From NCBI GenBank assembly GCA_964523295.1, contig CAZGAH010000031.1:1-49024 (forward strand): a stretch of 49,024 nt of DNA. Reading direction: 5' to 3'. This DNA comes from CAZGAH01 sp964523295. GTDB taxonomy: Bacteria > Desulfobacterota > Desulfovibrionia > Desulfovibrionales > Desulfovibrionaceae. The translations under genes and the position numbers were made by a program. The notes beneath the pieces are model-generated. The model made no database searches. It was not told where the DNA came from and saw only the letters and a program-made list of their open reading frames with translations. The first letter of the stretch is position 1. Every line of letters starts with the position of its first letter. Below, piece by piece: positions 15,801-24,651 of this stretch.

Positions 15801-18800
15801 TTGACTCTCCGGAAGATGTCACCGCGTGCTGCAATTTTCTCGGCGAGGTTGTCGCGGTAGGAGTATACCCAGACTTCTTCCCCGCGGGCAATGATGGCCT
15901 GGCGCTTTTCCTGGTCCGCCCGCTGTACGTCGGGGTCGTCATGCGGGGTGCCGTCGCAGAAGACCCAGAAACGCGGTTCGTAGTAGAAGTCCGGCTGGAC
16001 ATAGATGCCGTCCACGCGCTTCTGGGCCGCATCCGGAAGCCGCAAGCCGTTGGCGTGGAGGTAGTCCAGGAATGTACGCTCGGTGGATGACGTGGGGTCC
16101 ATGTGACGCAGCAGGCTCTGGTAGTGTTCCTCGTAATTGGGGTAGGACGGATTGGATATTTCCACCGTGCTCATGCCCAGCATCTCCAGAGCGTTCTTGA
16201 TCAGGTGGCGATCGATCACAGGATGGTGACGCTGGTTGAAGTAGCTGAGCAGGTCGTCGTAGGAAGCGGGCGCCTTGTATTCGGGATCGTCGAACCGGCA
16301 CAAGGCGGTGGCCTTCTGCACGACCTGGTGGAAGATGTCCGGTTCCATGGTGAAGAGGGAGAGCACGCCCAGACTGCCCTCCGCGGCTTCATAAACCAGG
16401 ATGTTCGGGGCTTGCTCCGTTCCGACCGTAAAGACGCCGATTTCGTTGGGCTCGATCTCGAATCGCAGTTCGATGGCGCGCTTGAGCGCGTACTGGAGCG
16501 TTATCACCCCCTCTGGACCGAGACCAAGGGCCTGGATGGGCTCGATGTACAGGGCGTCCGCCAGGTTGGAGGTCCAGAGCTTGACCAGGCGGTACTCCTC
16601 GCGCAGGGCGTCCTCTGGCCCGGGCATGGAGCTGCGCCAGTTTCCGGAGGTCATGCCCATGGGGAAGCCTTCGCTGCGCTGCGTACGCCACCCGGTGTTC
16701 ACGTGGACGAGTCGCGCGGCAGGGATGTAGCGGATGTTCAGCAGGTGGTTGGCGTCGATGCTGGCCACGGCCTTGCGCACGCGCTCAAACGGCCCTTCGT
16801 CCACGGAAAAATAGGTCCGGATGTCGTAGCCGCGCGAAATGCGCTCTTCCTCCTCGCAGGTGATACGCTCGACTTCATCGGCACGCGACTCGGACATCTC
16901 CAGCAGATAGTGCAGATGTTCCTTGTTGGCGTTGTCGGCCAGGCTCGCCCCGGAAAACGGGCAATACTCCAGGCCCTTCTGGTCTGCGGTAAGGTAATAG
17001 CCGGATTGTTTACTGACCACAGCCTCGCTCAGAGACGATTCCGCATCCTGAACTATCATCCGGGAAACGCGGTATTTTCTGCCGCTGTGATAGATGACGT
17101 TGTTGGGGCCGAATTCCCTCAGGGCGATGGAGCGGGGCCGCGAGACGAATTCCCCGCTGGTGTCGCTGGTGGGCAGAAAGACGCGTAGCGGGAGCCGCGT
17201 GAAATTATACCCCGGAAGAAATCCCTCGGATGCGAGATAGCGATAGGGGTAAAACTCGGAGAGTTCGGATTTTCTGCCCGAGGAGTCGTTGCGCAGCAGT
17301 TCGAGCTGGTGCGTGGCCTGATCCAGGTTGCGCCTGGCATTCTTGTATTCATTGCTGGCGCGGGCGTATCTGCCGCTTTCGATCAATTGGGTATCCCGCG
17401 TGAGGATGGAGCGCGCGGAACGGTACAGATGTCGCCAACGGTTCAGCGACGTGTCCAGATGGTTGATGATCTGCGAAAGATTCAGCTCGATCCACTGATC
17501 GGAGTACCAGGCCGGGCCTTCGGCCCGGAGGTTCGGTTCGAAGTCGGCGATGATGCGCTTGAAGGAAGTCTTCAGGCTGTTGAACATCTCCAAAGAAAGG
17601 GACATCCCGGCGCGGACTTCCGACTTCAAGGGCATGGCGTCGTTGTCGTCGACCATGAAGCGCATCAGGGAAGGCCGCGCTCCTCCATCCGCATCGAGTT
17701 CAGGCAGGCCGATCTCGGAGACGACCAGGGCGTTCAAATGCGAAACGAGCAGCTCGCGATTGCACAGGTCGAGGCGGGGCGCCATGACCGCGCCTGAAAC
17801 CAGGTTTTCCTTGTCCTTGAAGTAGTGGCGGTCATGCGGCGCGTAGCTGGAACAATAGGTGAATACGAGGGCGGCTTGTCCGCTTCTCCCGGCCCGGCCT
17901 GAGCGCTGGGCGTAGTTCGAGGGATTGGGCGGGGCGTTGCGCATGTGTACGACGCTCAGGTTGTTGATGTCGATGCCCAACTCCATGGTCGGCGAACAGA
18001 ACAGCGCACTGATTTCGCCTGCGCAGAATTGCTCCTCACGTTTGATCCGGGTGTCTGCGCTCAATTGTCCGGTATGATCTCCGCCGCGCAGCTTCTTCAT
18101 CGTGGAGAAATCCCGCTGGTAGAGGGACTTGAAATACTCGTTGGGCGCGGGCGCCTGATCCTTGTAACAACGCTGCTTGACCACATCCGGCTTGACCGTG
18201 ACGCCGTCGCCTTTTTTCCAGATGATCTTGTCCAGGCGCAGCTTGTAGACATCGACGTCTTCGTTGTCCCTGTTCTTGGCTTTTGACGAAACGATATAGT
18301 CTGCTCTATTAAGTGTCTTCATGAGATTGTAAATAAATACATTGTATCCGTCTTTGCGCAAATCGATGTCGATGTCCTTTTGCTTGGCAAATATCTTGAT
18401 GTATTTGCCGAGCCCGCTTGCCGAGCCCATGCTTTTCGAAGGCATGCGCACGCTTCTGTGCAAAGGCTCTGTGTAAATGCAATACGGTTCTTTCAGGCTT
18501 TCCTTGCCATCCAGGGTCCAGGGCGACTTGAGCGCCTCGCGGAAGTGTCTTTCGTTCTCCAGAAGTTTTGATTGAGTCAGATAGTTCTGGCTGTGTATGG
18601 CATACTCCAGCCGGAAGAAATCGAGGATGTTGCAGATGAACTCCCGCCGATCCTCGACACAGAGCGCTTCGAGCAGCTGAACCCCCTTCCACCAGGCATG
18701 GTCGGCCACGATAACGTCCAGGTCGACGTAGTCGATGGACAGCAGGGCGCACTGCTCGAGGTTTGGCAGGATAATGCGCCAGCTTCGCCGCAAATCGGCC

Positions 18801-20917
18801 AGGGCACGGTAGACAAGATAGTTTTGGAAATGCTGTTCATAGCGGCTGCGCACGGTAGCCGGCAGGCCGGCGCTGGCGTCCGCGTATTCGTCAAAATTCA
18901 AGTCCAGGGCCTGGAAAATGGCCTCTCCCAGCGAGGCATAGTCAAGTCCGGATTCCGGAGCCAGGGTCAGAGCCTTGGCAATACCGGCCCGAAGCCGCAC
19001 AACCTGGACAAAATCATTGAAATGCCCGGCCTGCAGGGCAGCATCCTGTCGATTGTCGGTAAAACTCAGCAGCTTCTGATCCTCAGGCTTGTAGCCGGCG
19101 TCGTTGAGCTGGTTCAGGATGGAAAAGGCGGTGATGGTCGTGGACGTGCTGCGTCCTTCGCTGCCGACTTTTGTCAGCTTCGTGCCTTCTTTGGTTTGTG
19201 TTTCGTAGAATACGCCGGCGGTGGGATCGAACAGCAGGGGTGCTTGCATGAACCAGCCCCAATATTCCTTGGGCTTTGATTCCGAGCAGTTCCCGTAGGC
19301 ATCAAAATACAGTTTGACAGGGAAAAACGGCTTCTTTTCCTTGCGGGGCGTGCGTCCGGACCTCGTGGTACGCAGCCAGGAATCCGGAAGCATCTCTGCG
19401 TGCTCGACAGGATCCCAGATATCATCCCCCACGATCAGGTAACCATCCCGGACGTCCGTCTCATCGCCGCTGTCATCCCCGGCGTTACGGAACTCCCGCG
19501 GGACCAGCGTATCGCCCCGGCGCGTGACGCAGATGAACGCGTGTCCGCTGGTACGGCTGAAAACATTGGCAAAGAGGGGTTTCTTGTCCGGATCGTTCTG
19601 TTTGTAGACTCCTGGCTCCAGCGTGATGTAACGGTTCTTGCCCTGGTCGAGCGTGGTGTATACCGAACCAGTTTGTGAAATGAACTGATGCAGCTTGAAA
19701 GGAATGAGGGTATAGCGCTCGCCGGAGTCCTGCATTGCTTTGTTGGCAGAGCTTATCCATTGCAAAAGCTGTTCAAGAAAATGTCTGCAAATGTCTGCTG
19801 TTTCGTTGGACGCTTTGGCGAGTGCATCTGCGATGGAAGACAATGTCCGTGGTCTTCCTCTTGCAAGCATGCTGTCCTTTTGCTCCAGGGCAACCTGGTT
19901 TTCAAGCCATATTGCAACGGGGTGTGTCCTCAGGGCAGCCGGGTCGGCATGTTCGTCAACGCCTCTGGATATGGCATCCGCGAGCGCCGTGGCTGCAGGA
20001 AGCTCGCCCGTGAACTGCAACGAGCGGTCGAGGGTCTCGTTGATGACCTGATTGGCGGAGAAGGACTTTCCAAACAGTTTTGTGGCGACGTGAGCAACCT
20101 CTTGCTTCTGCTGCACGTGCGATCCGCCGGAAACCATGGTGGCTGAGGTGCCGATGCAAAGGACCGGGTTTTCGCACTGCGAACGGATGCGACGGATCAA
20201 GATCGCGATGTCCGCACCCTGGCGACCGCGATAGGTGTGCAATTCGTCGAAAACCAGGAAGCGAAGGTTGGCGAAAATGCCGTCGCGAATGGAGCGTTCG
20301 CGCACGCGCGTAAGGAGAAGTTCAAGCATCATGTAGTTCGTGAGCAGAACATCCGGGGGAGTCTCCCGCATCTTGCCTCGCGCCTCTTCCTTTTCCTGCC
20401 CGGTGTATTGTCCAAACCGGATAGGAAATGATTTGCCAGAACTCTCCTCGTAGTTCTTCTTGTAGGTTTCAAATTCCTTGTATTGCGAATTGATGAGCGC
20501 ATTCATTGGATATACGACAACGGCGGTTACGCCGTGTGGTGGCTTCTTTGTGAGCAAATGATGAAATATCGAACCAATGTACGTAAGCGATTTTCCTGAT
20601 CCTGTTCCAGAGGTGACGATGAAATCGTTGCCCTGCGTGCCGAGACGAATCGCCTCTACCTGATGTGTATACAGTCTGTATCCAGTGAAAATATCCTTCA
20701 TGCTTTGATGAAGCACTCCGGAATCGACCAGAGCGTCGAGGCTCTCGGCCAGCTTATAGGAGGGGTTGAACTGCAGAAGGGGATCTGGCCACAATGTACC
20801 TTTGCCAAGCGCGCCACTGACAGTATCACGGATTGCCGTATCGGATATATTCAGGAAGCTTTTGATGTAACTTGAATAGTCGTGAATGATTCTGGCATGA
20901 GTTTTAAAGACGTTCAT
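15797..20917 (-). CDS. Giant DEAD/DEAH helicase with DUF1998-type C-terminal region and nuclease-like tail
   Basis: 1706 residues. Visible parts: Walker A VTSGTGSGKSLTYIGS near residue 106; FDELHTYRGRQGADI (DELH box) near 226; a long insert; then the second lobe with SPTMELGIDINNLSVVHMRN and motif VI QRSGRAGRSGQAALVFTY near 1007. Next is an MrfA/DUF1998-like region with FYPYRYLASEGFLPGYNF and, near 1500, ILVYEAAEGSLGVL. The last 70 residues (QPDFYY, WVFCDGTPHDDP, then a QRADQEKRQA helix) resemble the DUF559/Vsr branch of PD-(D/E)XK nucleases. Known DISARM systems use a helicase DrmA plus a separate DUF1998 protein DrmB; here both features lie in one chain. The ATG has AGGAG 6 nt upstream and opens the three-gene operon. 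It is probably the motor, and possibly the nuclease, of a defence system. Confidence 0.8.
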   Translation of the reverse strand: MNVFKTHARIIHDYSSYIKSFLNISDTAIRDTVSGALGKGTLWPDPLLQFNPSYKLAESLDALVDSGVLHQSMKDIFTGYRLYTHQVEAIRLGTQGNDFIVTSGTGSGKSLTYIGSIFHHLLTKKPPHGVTAVVVYPMNALINSQYKEFETYKKNYEESSGKSFPIRFGQYTGQEKEEARGKMRETPPDVLLTNYMMLELLLTRVRERSIRDGIFANLRFLVFDELHTYRGRQGADIAILIRRIRSQCENPVLCIGTSATMVSGGSHVQQKQEVAHVATKLFGKSFSANQVINETLDRSLQFTGELPAATALADAISRGVDEHADPAALRTHPVAIWLENQVALEQKDSMLARGRPRTLSSIADALAKASNETADICRHFLEQLLQWISSANKAMQDSGERYTLIPFKLHQFISQTGSVYTTLDQGKNRYITLEPGVYKQNDPDKKPLFANVFSRTSGHAFICVTRRGDTLVPREFRNAGDDSGDETDVRDGYLIVGDDIWDPVEHAEMLPDSWLRTTRSGRTPRKEKKPFFPVKLYFDAYGNCSESKPKEYWGWFMQAPLLFDPTAGVFYETQTKEGTKLTKVGSEGRSTSTTITAFSILNQLNDAGYKPEDQKLLSFTDNRQDAALQAGHFNDFVQVVRLRAGIAKALTLAPESGLDYASLGEAIFQALDLNFDEYADASAGLPATVRSRYEQHFQNYLVYRALADLRRSWRIILPNLEQCALLSIDYVDLDVIVADHAWWKGVQLLEALCVEDRREFICNILDFFRLEYAIHSQNYLTQSKLLENERHFREALKSPWTLDGKESLKEPYCIYTEPLHRSVRMPSKSMGSASGLGKYIKIFAKQKDIDIDLRKDGYNVFIYNLMKTLNRADYIVSSKAKNRDNEDVDVYKLRLDKIIWKKGDGVTVKPDVVKQRCYKDQAPAPNEYFKSLYQRDFSTMKKLRGGDHTGQLSADTRIKREEQFCAGEISALFCSPTMELGIDINNLSVVHMRNAPPNPSNYAQRSGRAGRSGQAALVFTYCSSYAPHDRHYFKDKENLVSGAVMAPRLDLCNRELLVSHLNALVVSEIGLPELDADGGARPSLMRFMVDDNDAMPLKSEVRAGMSLSLEMFNSLKTSFKRIIADFEPNLRAEGPAWYSDQWIELNLSQIINHLDTSLNRWRHLYRSARSILTRDTQLIESGRYARASNEYKNARRNLDQATHQLELLRNDSSGRKSELSEFYPYRYLASEGFLPGYNFTRLPLRVFLPTSDTSGEFVSRPRSIALREFGPNNVIYHSGRKYRVSRMIVQDAESSLSEAVVSKQSGYYLTADQKGLEYCPFSGASLADNANKEHLHYLLEMSESRADEVERITCEEEERISRGYDIRTYFSVDEGPFERVRKAVASIDANHLLNIRYIPAARLVHVNTGWRTQRSEGFPMGMTSGNWRSSMPGPEDALREEYRLVKLWTSNLADALYIEPIQALGLGPEGVITLQYALKRAIELRFEIEPNEIGVFTVGTEQAPNILVYEAAEGSLGVLSLFTMEPDIFHQVVQKATALCRFDDPEYKAPASYDDLLSYFNQRHHPVIDRHLIKNALEMLGMSTVEISNPSYPNYEEHYQSLLRHMDPTSSTERTFLDYLHANGLRLPDAAQKRVDGIYVQPDFYYEPRFWVFCDGTPHDDPDVQRADQEKRQAIIARGEEVWVYSYRDNLAEKIAARGDIFRRVK

Positions 20918-21338
20918 TGTCTTCTCCTGATGATGCCGCGTGTTACTATTGCAAAGCAGACTACGGAAATAACCTTGGTCGAGTCCCTAGAGCTGCCCGA
21001 CATGACCATTATCAGGAAAAACTGTCAGGCCGGTAGTTTGTGAACTCTGTTGCTTTTTCGGAGAAATGCCTGAGCCGGGAGGTGTTATTTTTCCTTGGTA
21101 ATTAAATAAGTGAACTCAAAAAAATAATACTCTGTCTTGTTCTTGAGCAACATATAGTTACATGCATGGCAACACATGTCTATACCATACGCGGGATAGG
21201 TTGAAACAGCAACTGTTTGTTATGGACGTCAACCGGGGGTGAAGCCCTCCGGCGCACCGCCGGAAGGGCTTCCGCTTTTGGCGAACCTGATAAAGCATAA
21301 AGACCACGTCACGAGAGCGGCCCTTACCCCCCCCCCGC
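20918..21338. other. AT-rich leader upstream of the helicase/methylase operon
   Basis: 421 bp. On the minus strand AGGAG just before 20917 is the ribosome site. The stretch 21080-21220 is clearly AT-richer than the surroundings and probably contains the operon promoter; TTGCTC and TATTAT hexamers lie there with only 15-nt spacing, so I do not call it. A hairpin at 21241-21272 is listed separately. No small gene is seen. Confidence 0.55.
21241..21272. terminator. Hairpin between the selenium cluster and the helicase operon
   Basis: GAAGCCC (21241-21247) pairs with GGGCTTC (21266-21272), and inside it CCGGC (21249-21253) pairs with GCCGG (21259-21263), with one bulged A. It sits about 70 bp past the end of the leftward selenium cluster. 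The T-run (CTTTT) is on the plus strand only, so the terminator direction is uncertain. Confidence 0.5.
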
Positions 21339-21548
21339 TCAACCCTCCCCTCCCTCCAGCTCCCCCAGCAGTTGCTCAAGGTCGAGCTGGTACTGGCGGG
21401 CTATCTGTTCGAGCGGGTCGAAGAGGTGGTGGCAGAGCAGGCAGGTGCCGGTGCGCGTGTCCCAGGAGCGGATGTTCGGGATGTGTTCCGGTTGGGTTTG
21501 GATGATTTCGAGCAGCGTCTAGCGGGCGTCGATGCGGCGAGGGGTCAT
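21339..21548 (-). pseudogene. DUF1858-like small protein interrupted by an in-frame TAG
   Basis: The ATG at 21548 overlaps the stop of the kinase-like gene as ATGA, the normal coupled arrangement. Nine codons (MTPRRIDAR) are followed by TAG at 21521-21519, then an open frame of 59 codons to TGA at 21341-21339. The downstream part reads TLLEIIQTQPEHIPNI, then CLLCHHLFDPLEQIARQYQL and DLEQLLGELEGG. This matches the pattern of DUF1858 domains: a leucine-rich start, a CxxC pair and a final LeeAA..gldleeLL helix. No good internal start with a ribosome site follows the TAG. Either a single nonsense change (for example CAG to TAG) inactivated it, or the amber codon is read through, or this base is a sequencing error. 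Confidence 0.6.
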
Positions 21549-22414
21549 GGGGCGGGGGGCTCGGACAGGGCGGATTGCAGTGCCCGGGGGATGTGGCGGA
21601 TCAGTTCGGCGATGCGCGAGCCCGGGGTCAGCCCTGCCAGCGCGCCGGCAAGGCGGTTGGTCCGGGCGGCCAGGCGCGAGGCCTCGGGTACGGGGAGTCC
21701 GGACTCGATCAGCGCGGCCACCGCGCCGGTCAGGGTGTCGCCGGTGCCGCCAATGGCCTCCATGGCCTCGGTGCTCGGGCCGTCGACCGTACACAGCACG
21801 CCACTCGCGTCGGCGACGTGGTCCACGCTGCCCTTGACCAGCAGAAAGGCCGCGGCGTTTTCGCCGTGATAGGCCCGGGCGATGAGATCGGGTATCCGGT
21901 TGTCCTCGTGCAGGATGAAGCCGCGCGTGTAGAAGGGATGGGGCGCGGTTTCGTCCGCCAGAAAGGCCAGTTCGCCCGCGTCCGGGGTGAACAGGTCGTA
22001 GGCCGGGGCCTGGCCGCTCATCTTGGCCGCGTACATGAACCCCGCGTCGGCGATGCACAGCGGACGCGCGGGCATCGCCTCCACGGCAAAGCGGACCTTA
22101 TCATGCCACATGACATCGGGCATGAGATAGTGGAACGCGAGCGTGGAGAGGGCCCGACCCGGCAGCACGTCAACCAAGTGGCGGTAGAGTTCGCGGCTGC
22201 CCCGGCCCAGACCCTCGTCGCCGACGAGCGAGGCATAGGGCGGCGGCAGGCCGAGAAAGGCGCAAACCGCGCAGGCCGAGGCGAGCAGCGCCGGCGTGCC
22301 GCGGTCCTGGTCGATGTCACGCCCGGCGATCCGCAGTCTGTCGCCGTTCAGCTCGACCGGCCCCTCGATGATCGGCGCCGAGGCGTCGGGAAGCGTTCCT
22401 ATGACGCCGAGCAT
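21545..22414 (-). CDS. Carbohydrate-kinase-like protein (NAD(P)H-hydrate dehydratase fold) of the selenium/sulfur cluster
   Basis: 289 residues of the ribokinase-like superfamily, closest in feel to ADP-dependent NAD(P)H-hydrate dehydratases (YjeF C-domain). Visible: a LFTPDAGELAFLAD motif near residue 160 and the nucleotide-binding AIGGTGDTLTGAVAALI near 230, in which the GTGD Asp is the usual catalytic base. It overlaps the DUF3343 gene by 16 nt, and its stop overlaps the DUF1858-like start. The GAGGAG site lies 11 nt before the ATG. The tight packing with YedE, TusA-like and DUF3343 genes suggests a role in handling selenium or sulfur compounds rather than nucleotide repair, but the substrate is not known to me. 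Confidence 0.7.
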   Translation of the reverse strand: MLGVIGTLPDASAPIIEGPVELNGDRLRIAGRDIDQDRGTPALLASACAVCAFLGLPPPYASLVGDEGLGRGSRELYRHLVDVLPGRALSTLAFHYLMPDVMWHDKVRFAVEAMPARPLCIADAGFMYAAKMSGQAPAYDLFTPDAGELAFLADETAPHPFYTRGFILHEDNRIPDLIARAYHGENAAAFLLVKGSVDHVADASGVLCTVDGPSTEAMEAIGGTGDTLTGAVAALIESGLPVPEASRLAARTNRLAGALAGLTPGSRIAELIRHIPRALQSALSEPPAP

Positions 22415-22953
22415 AACCGTTGCATCTCCTCGAAGGCCAGCCCCAGGGCGTAGCCGCAGAGCGTGTGTCCGGTCTCGCGCGGCGAGGGCGCCTTGTCCAG
22501 GCAAAGACCAATCAGGCGCGCGGCCAGGAAGGGTACGTCCGGGCAACCGCCGCCGGAGACATTGACGATGGTCCGGCTGGCCTTGTCCACGGTCAGTTTC
22601 ATGTTTGCGGCGCGGACCATGAGATGCGTGCCGAAGTCCTTGACCTGGAACAGCGACACCGGCGCGAGCAGCGGCCCGGTCACCGGGATGGACTCCAGCG
22701 GCGGGATGCCGGCGTCCGCGAGCAGCCGGCCGATATTCAGCGTCTCGATGAGCGGGTATTCGACCACCAGATCGCAGCCCTTTTGAATCTCGGGCGGCGG
22801 ACCGGCGACCTTGACCGCAAAACCCGCATCGCGCAGCAGGGTTTCGGCCCGGATGACCTCGCTCGTGTTCTCGAAGACGAGAAACCCGCGGTCGGTCCGG
22901 GCTGTCGGCCGGGTATCGGAACGCTTTCGCTTGAACAGACTGGTCAGTCCCAT
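22399..22953 (-). CDS. DUF3343-type putative Se/S carrier protein
   Basis: 184 residues. The first 85 residues form the DUF3343 module: RGFLVFENTSEVIRAETLLR, then AGFAVKVAGPPPEIQKGCDL with a conserved Cys. DUF3343 proteins are annotated as putative selenium/sulfur carriers and regularly sit beside YedE and YedF. The second half (LKLTVDK-like segment, then VSGGGCPDVPFLAARLIG and a terminal CGYALGLAFEEM helix) is an extension with further cysteines that I do not recognise. AGGAG lies 7 nt before the ATG, inside the end of the tusA-like gene. It probably accepts sulfur or selenium from the TusA-like protein; this is inference from context. Confidence 0.8.
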   Translation of the reverse strand: MGLTSLFKRKRSDTRPTARTDRGFLVFENTSEVIRAETLLRDAGFAVKVAGPPPEIQKGCDLVVEYPLIETLNIGRLLADAGIPPLESIPVTGPLLAPVSLFQVKDFGTHLMVRAANMKLTVDKASRTIVNVSGGGCPDVPFLAARLIGLCLDKAPSPRETGHTLCGYALGLAFEEMQRLCSAS

Positions 22954-22955
22954 GC

Positions 22956-23174
22956 TCAGCTCCTGGTGATCAGCAGGCAGTACGTGCCGTGGTCCTCAGT
23001 GATCGATTCCACTGTCCAGCCCTTGCTGCCGGCGGCGCGGGCGACGTTCTCCCGGGAGGCCTCCGTATCGACCAGCACCTCGATTTCACCTGATCCCAAC
23101 GCGGCCATTTTGGCCAGGGTGTCCAGAACCGGCTGCGGGCATGACAACCCGCGTGCGTCTACTCGTTCGCGCAT
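22956..23174 (-). CDS. TusA/YedF-like sulfur carrier
   Basis: A 72-residue small protein of the TusA/SirA family. RVDARGLSCPQPVLDTLAKM carries the CPxP motif whose Cys (residue 12) holds a persulfide or selenopersulfide. The rest follows the beta-alpha-beta pattern (IEVLVDTEASRENVARAA, WTVESI, YCLLI). AAGGAG is 8 nt before the ATG and only 11 bp separate it from yedE. In the cell it would relay sulfur or selenium brought in by YedE to partners such as DUF3343. It lacks the long C-terminal domain of full-length YedF. Confidence 0.88.
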   Translation of the reverse strand: MRERVDARGLSCPQPVLDTLAKMAALGSGEIEVLVDTEASRENVARAAGSKGWTVESITEDHGTYCLLITRS

Positions 23175-23185
23175 AGTTGGTCTCC

Positions 23186-24315
23186 TTACGAGGCTTTGGC
23201 CCGCATGGTCAGCCCGAAATACACGCAGACCGCGAGCCCGATGCAGACGGCAGCGACGCCGCGCGGCCCTACGCCGTCGGGCGTGCTGGCCAGACCGAAG
23301 TTGTGGGCGAACGCGGCGCCCACGATCATCCCGAACACGAACACGGCCGCGTCGCCGTCGCCCTCGCCGGCCAGAAACAGCTGCCGTCCGGGACAGCCGC
23401 CGGCCAGGGCAAAGCTCAATCCGGCCAGGAGCATCCCGGCGAAGTTCCAGAGCTGCTGCGGGTGAGCTACGGGCTGGCCTTCGATTCCGAGCTTGAACTG
23501 CCCGAGCATCAGGTTGAGCACGAGCGCGGNNNNNNNNNNTAGCCGGTCCCGTTGGCCGGTGCGGCGGAGGGGGCGACGAACAGGGCGATCAGGCCCAGGA
23601 GCAGATGCGTCTGCCGGAAGAGAATGAGGTCGCGCAGGGCGCCCATGGTGCAGAAACGGCTGCGCTGCGCGATAACGCCGACGAGCAGCCCCACGGCCAG
23701 GGATATGAGCAACGGCGCGTGCATCGACCCCGGTCCCTTGAGGCTGAAAAAGAGCGGCCCGCTCTGCGCCTCGCCCGGAACCTGCGGATACAGGAGCAGA
23801 AAGACCAGAAACCCGGCCATGCACAAGGGCATGATCAATCCCACCGAGGTATAGGTTTTCTGCGCGCGGCCCAGGGAATAGCCCTTGCGGAAGAACAGGG
23901 TGCCGAGCCAGATGCCGCAGGTCAGGCCGAGGATGCCGGCAACGGCGTTCAGGTCGCCGCCGGCCAGCCGCAGGATGGCCCGCCACGGGCAGCCCAGAAA
24001 GACGAGGGCGCCGATCATGGCGAACGCGCCGAGCACGAAGCGGGCGATGGGTGCGGACCCGGCCCGGGGGCGGAAGTCGCGGAACAGCAGCGCCGCGGCC
24101 AGCGCGCCGAGTACGAAGCCGATGATCTCCGGGCGCAGGTATTGGACCACGGCAGCCCGGTGCAGCCCCAGTGCCCCGGCGATGTCGCGCTCGAAACAGG
24201 CCACGCAGATGCCCATGTTGCCCGGATTGCCCCAGAACTGGAGCAACGGCGCCAGAATTCCGATGACCAGCCCCACGGCGATAATGCCCGCCTTTGAGGA
24301 AAAAACATTTTTCAT
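23186..24315 (-). CDS. yedE: YedE-family selenium/sulfur membrane transporter (split by assembly gap)
   Basis: An integral membrane protein of the YeeE/YedE family, here the putative selenium transporter branch (inferred from neighbours). The N-terminal part (24315 to 23540) has many helices and the conserved cysteine sites NMGICVACFERDIAGALGLH, FLGCPWRAILRL and RFCTMGALRDLILFR. The C-terminal part (23529 to 23186) is in another frame and carries AGGCPGRQLFLAGEGDGDA, another conserved pore motif. The frame change falls exactly at the 10-N run (23530-23539), so it is an assembly artefact of unknown true length, not a frameshift. The ATG at 24315 has AAAGGAG 6 nt upstream. First gene of the leftward cluster. 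Confidence 0.85.
23530..23539. other. Assembly gap (10 N) inside yedE
   Basis: Ten N bases at the point where the reading frame of yedE shifts. The true missing length is not 10 modulo 3 if the gene is intact. Confidence 0.98.
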
Positions 24316-24651
24316 GCGCGCTCCTTTGGCCTTGATGGTCCGGCCGGCCGACATCACGCCTGCCGATGTTGCCCATCCTGGCTATGAAAGGAGCGCGCTG
24401 GCGTCAAATCGTTTGTTTTGGTCGATGAGCGGCATTTCGATAGAAAAAATCAATGCCACGCGATTGAGGCCGTAGCGCATCGTCGCGGGCTGGCTCGGTC
24501 CAGGGACAAACCGTGGCAATCCGGTGGCAAAAAGCCGGCAGGGGGGGGCTAGAGCATCTTAACTTTGAAAAAGTTTAGATGCTCTTGTGCAGTTCCCTGA
24601 AACAATGGGACATTGTTTCAGGGCAGAGCCTTGTTTCAAGGCGAAACTGCG
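24316..24651. other. Intergenic region between lon-type gene and yedE
   Basis: 336 bp. The left 230 bp (24316-24545) should hold the yedE promoter, but I see no clear match. The right 100 bp consists of dense inverted repeats, listed separately. Confidence 0.6.

Noticed and set aside
23186..24315. Frameshifted yedE pseudogene
   Set aside because: The frame change coincides with the 10-N placeholder, so it is an assembly artefact.
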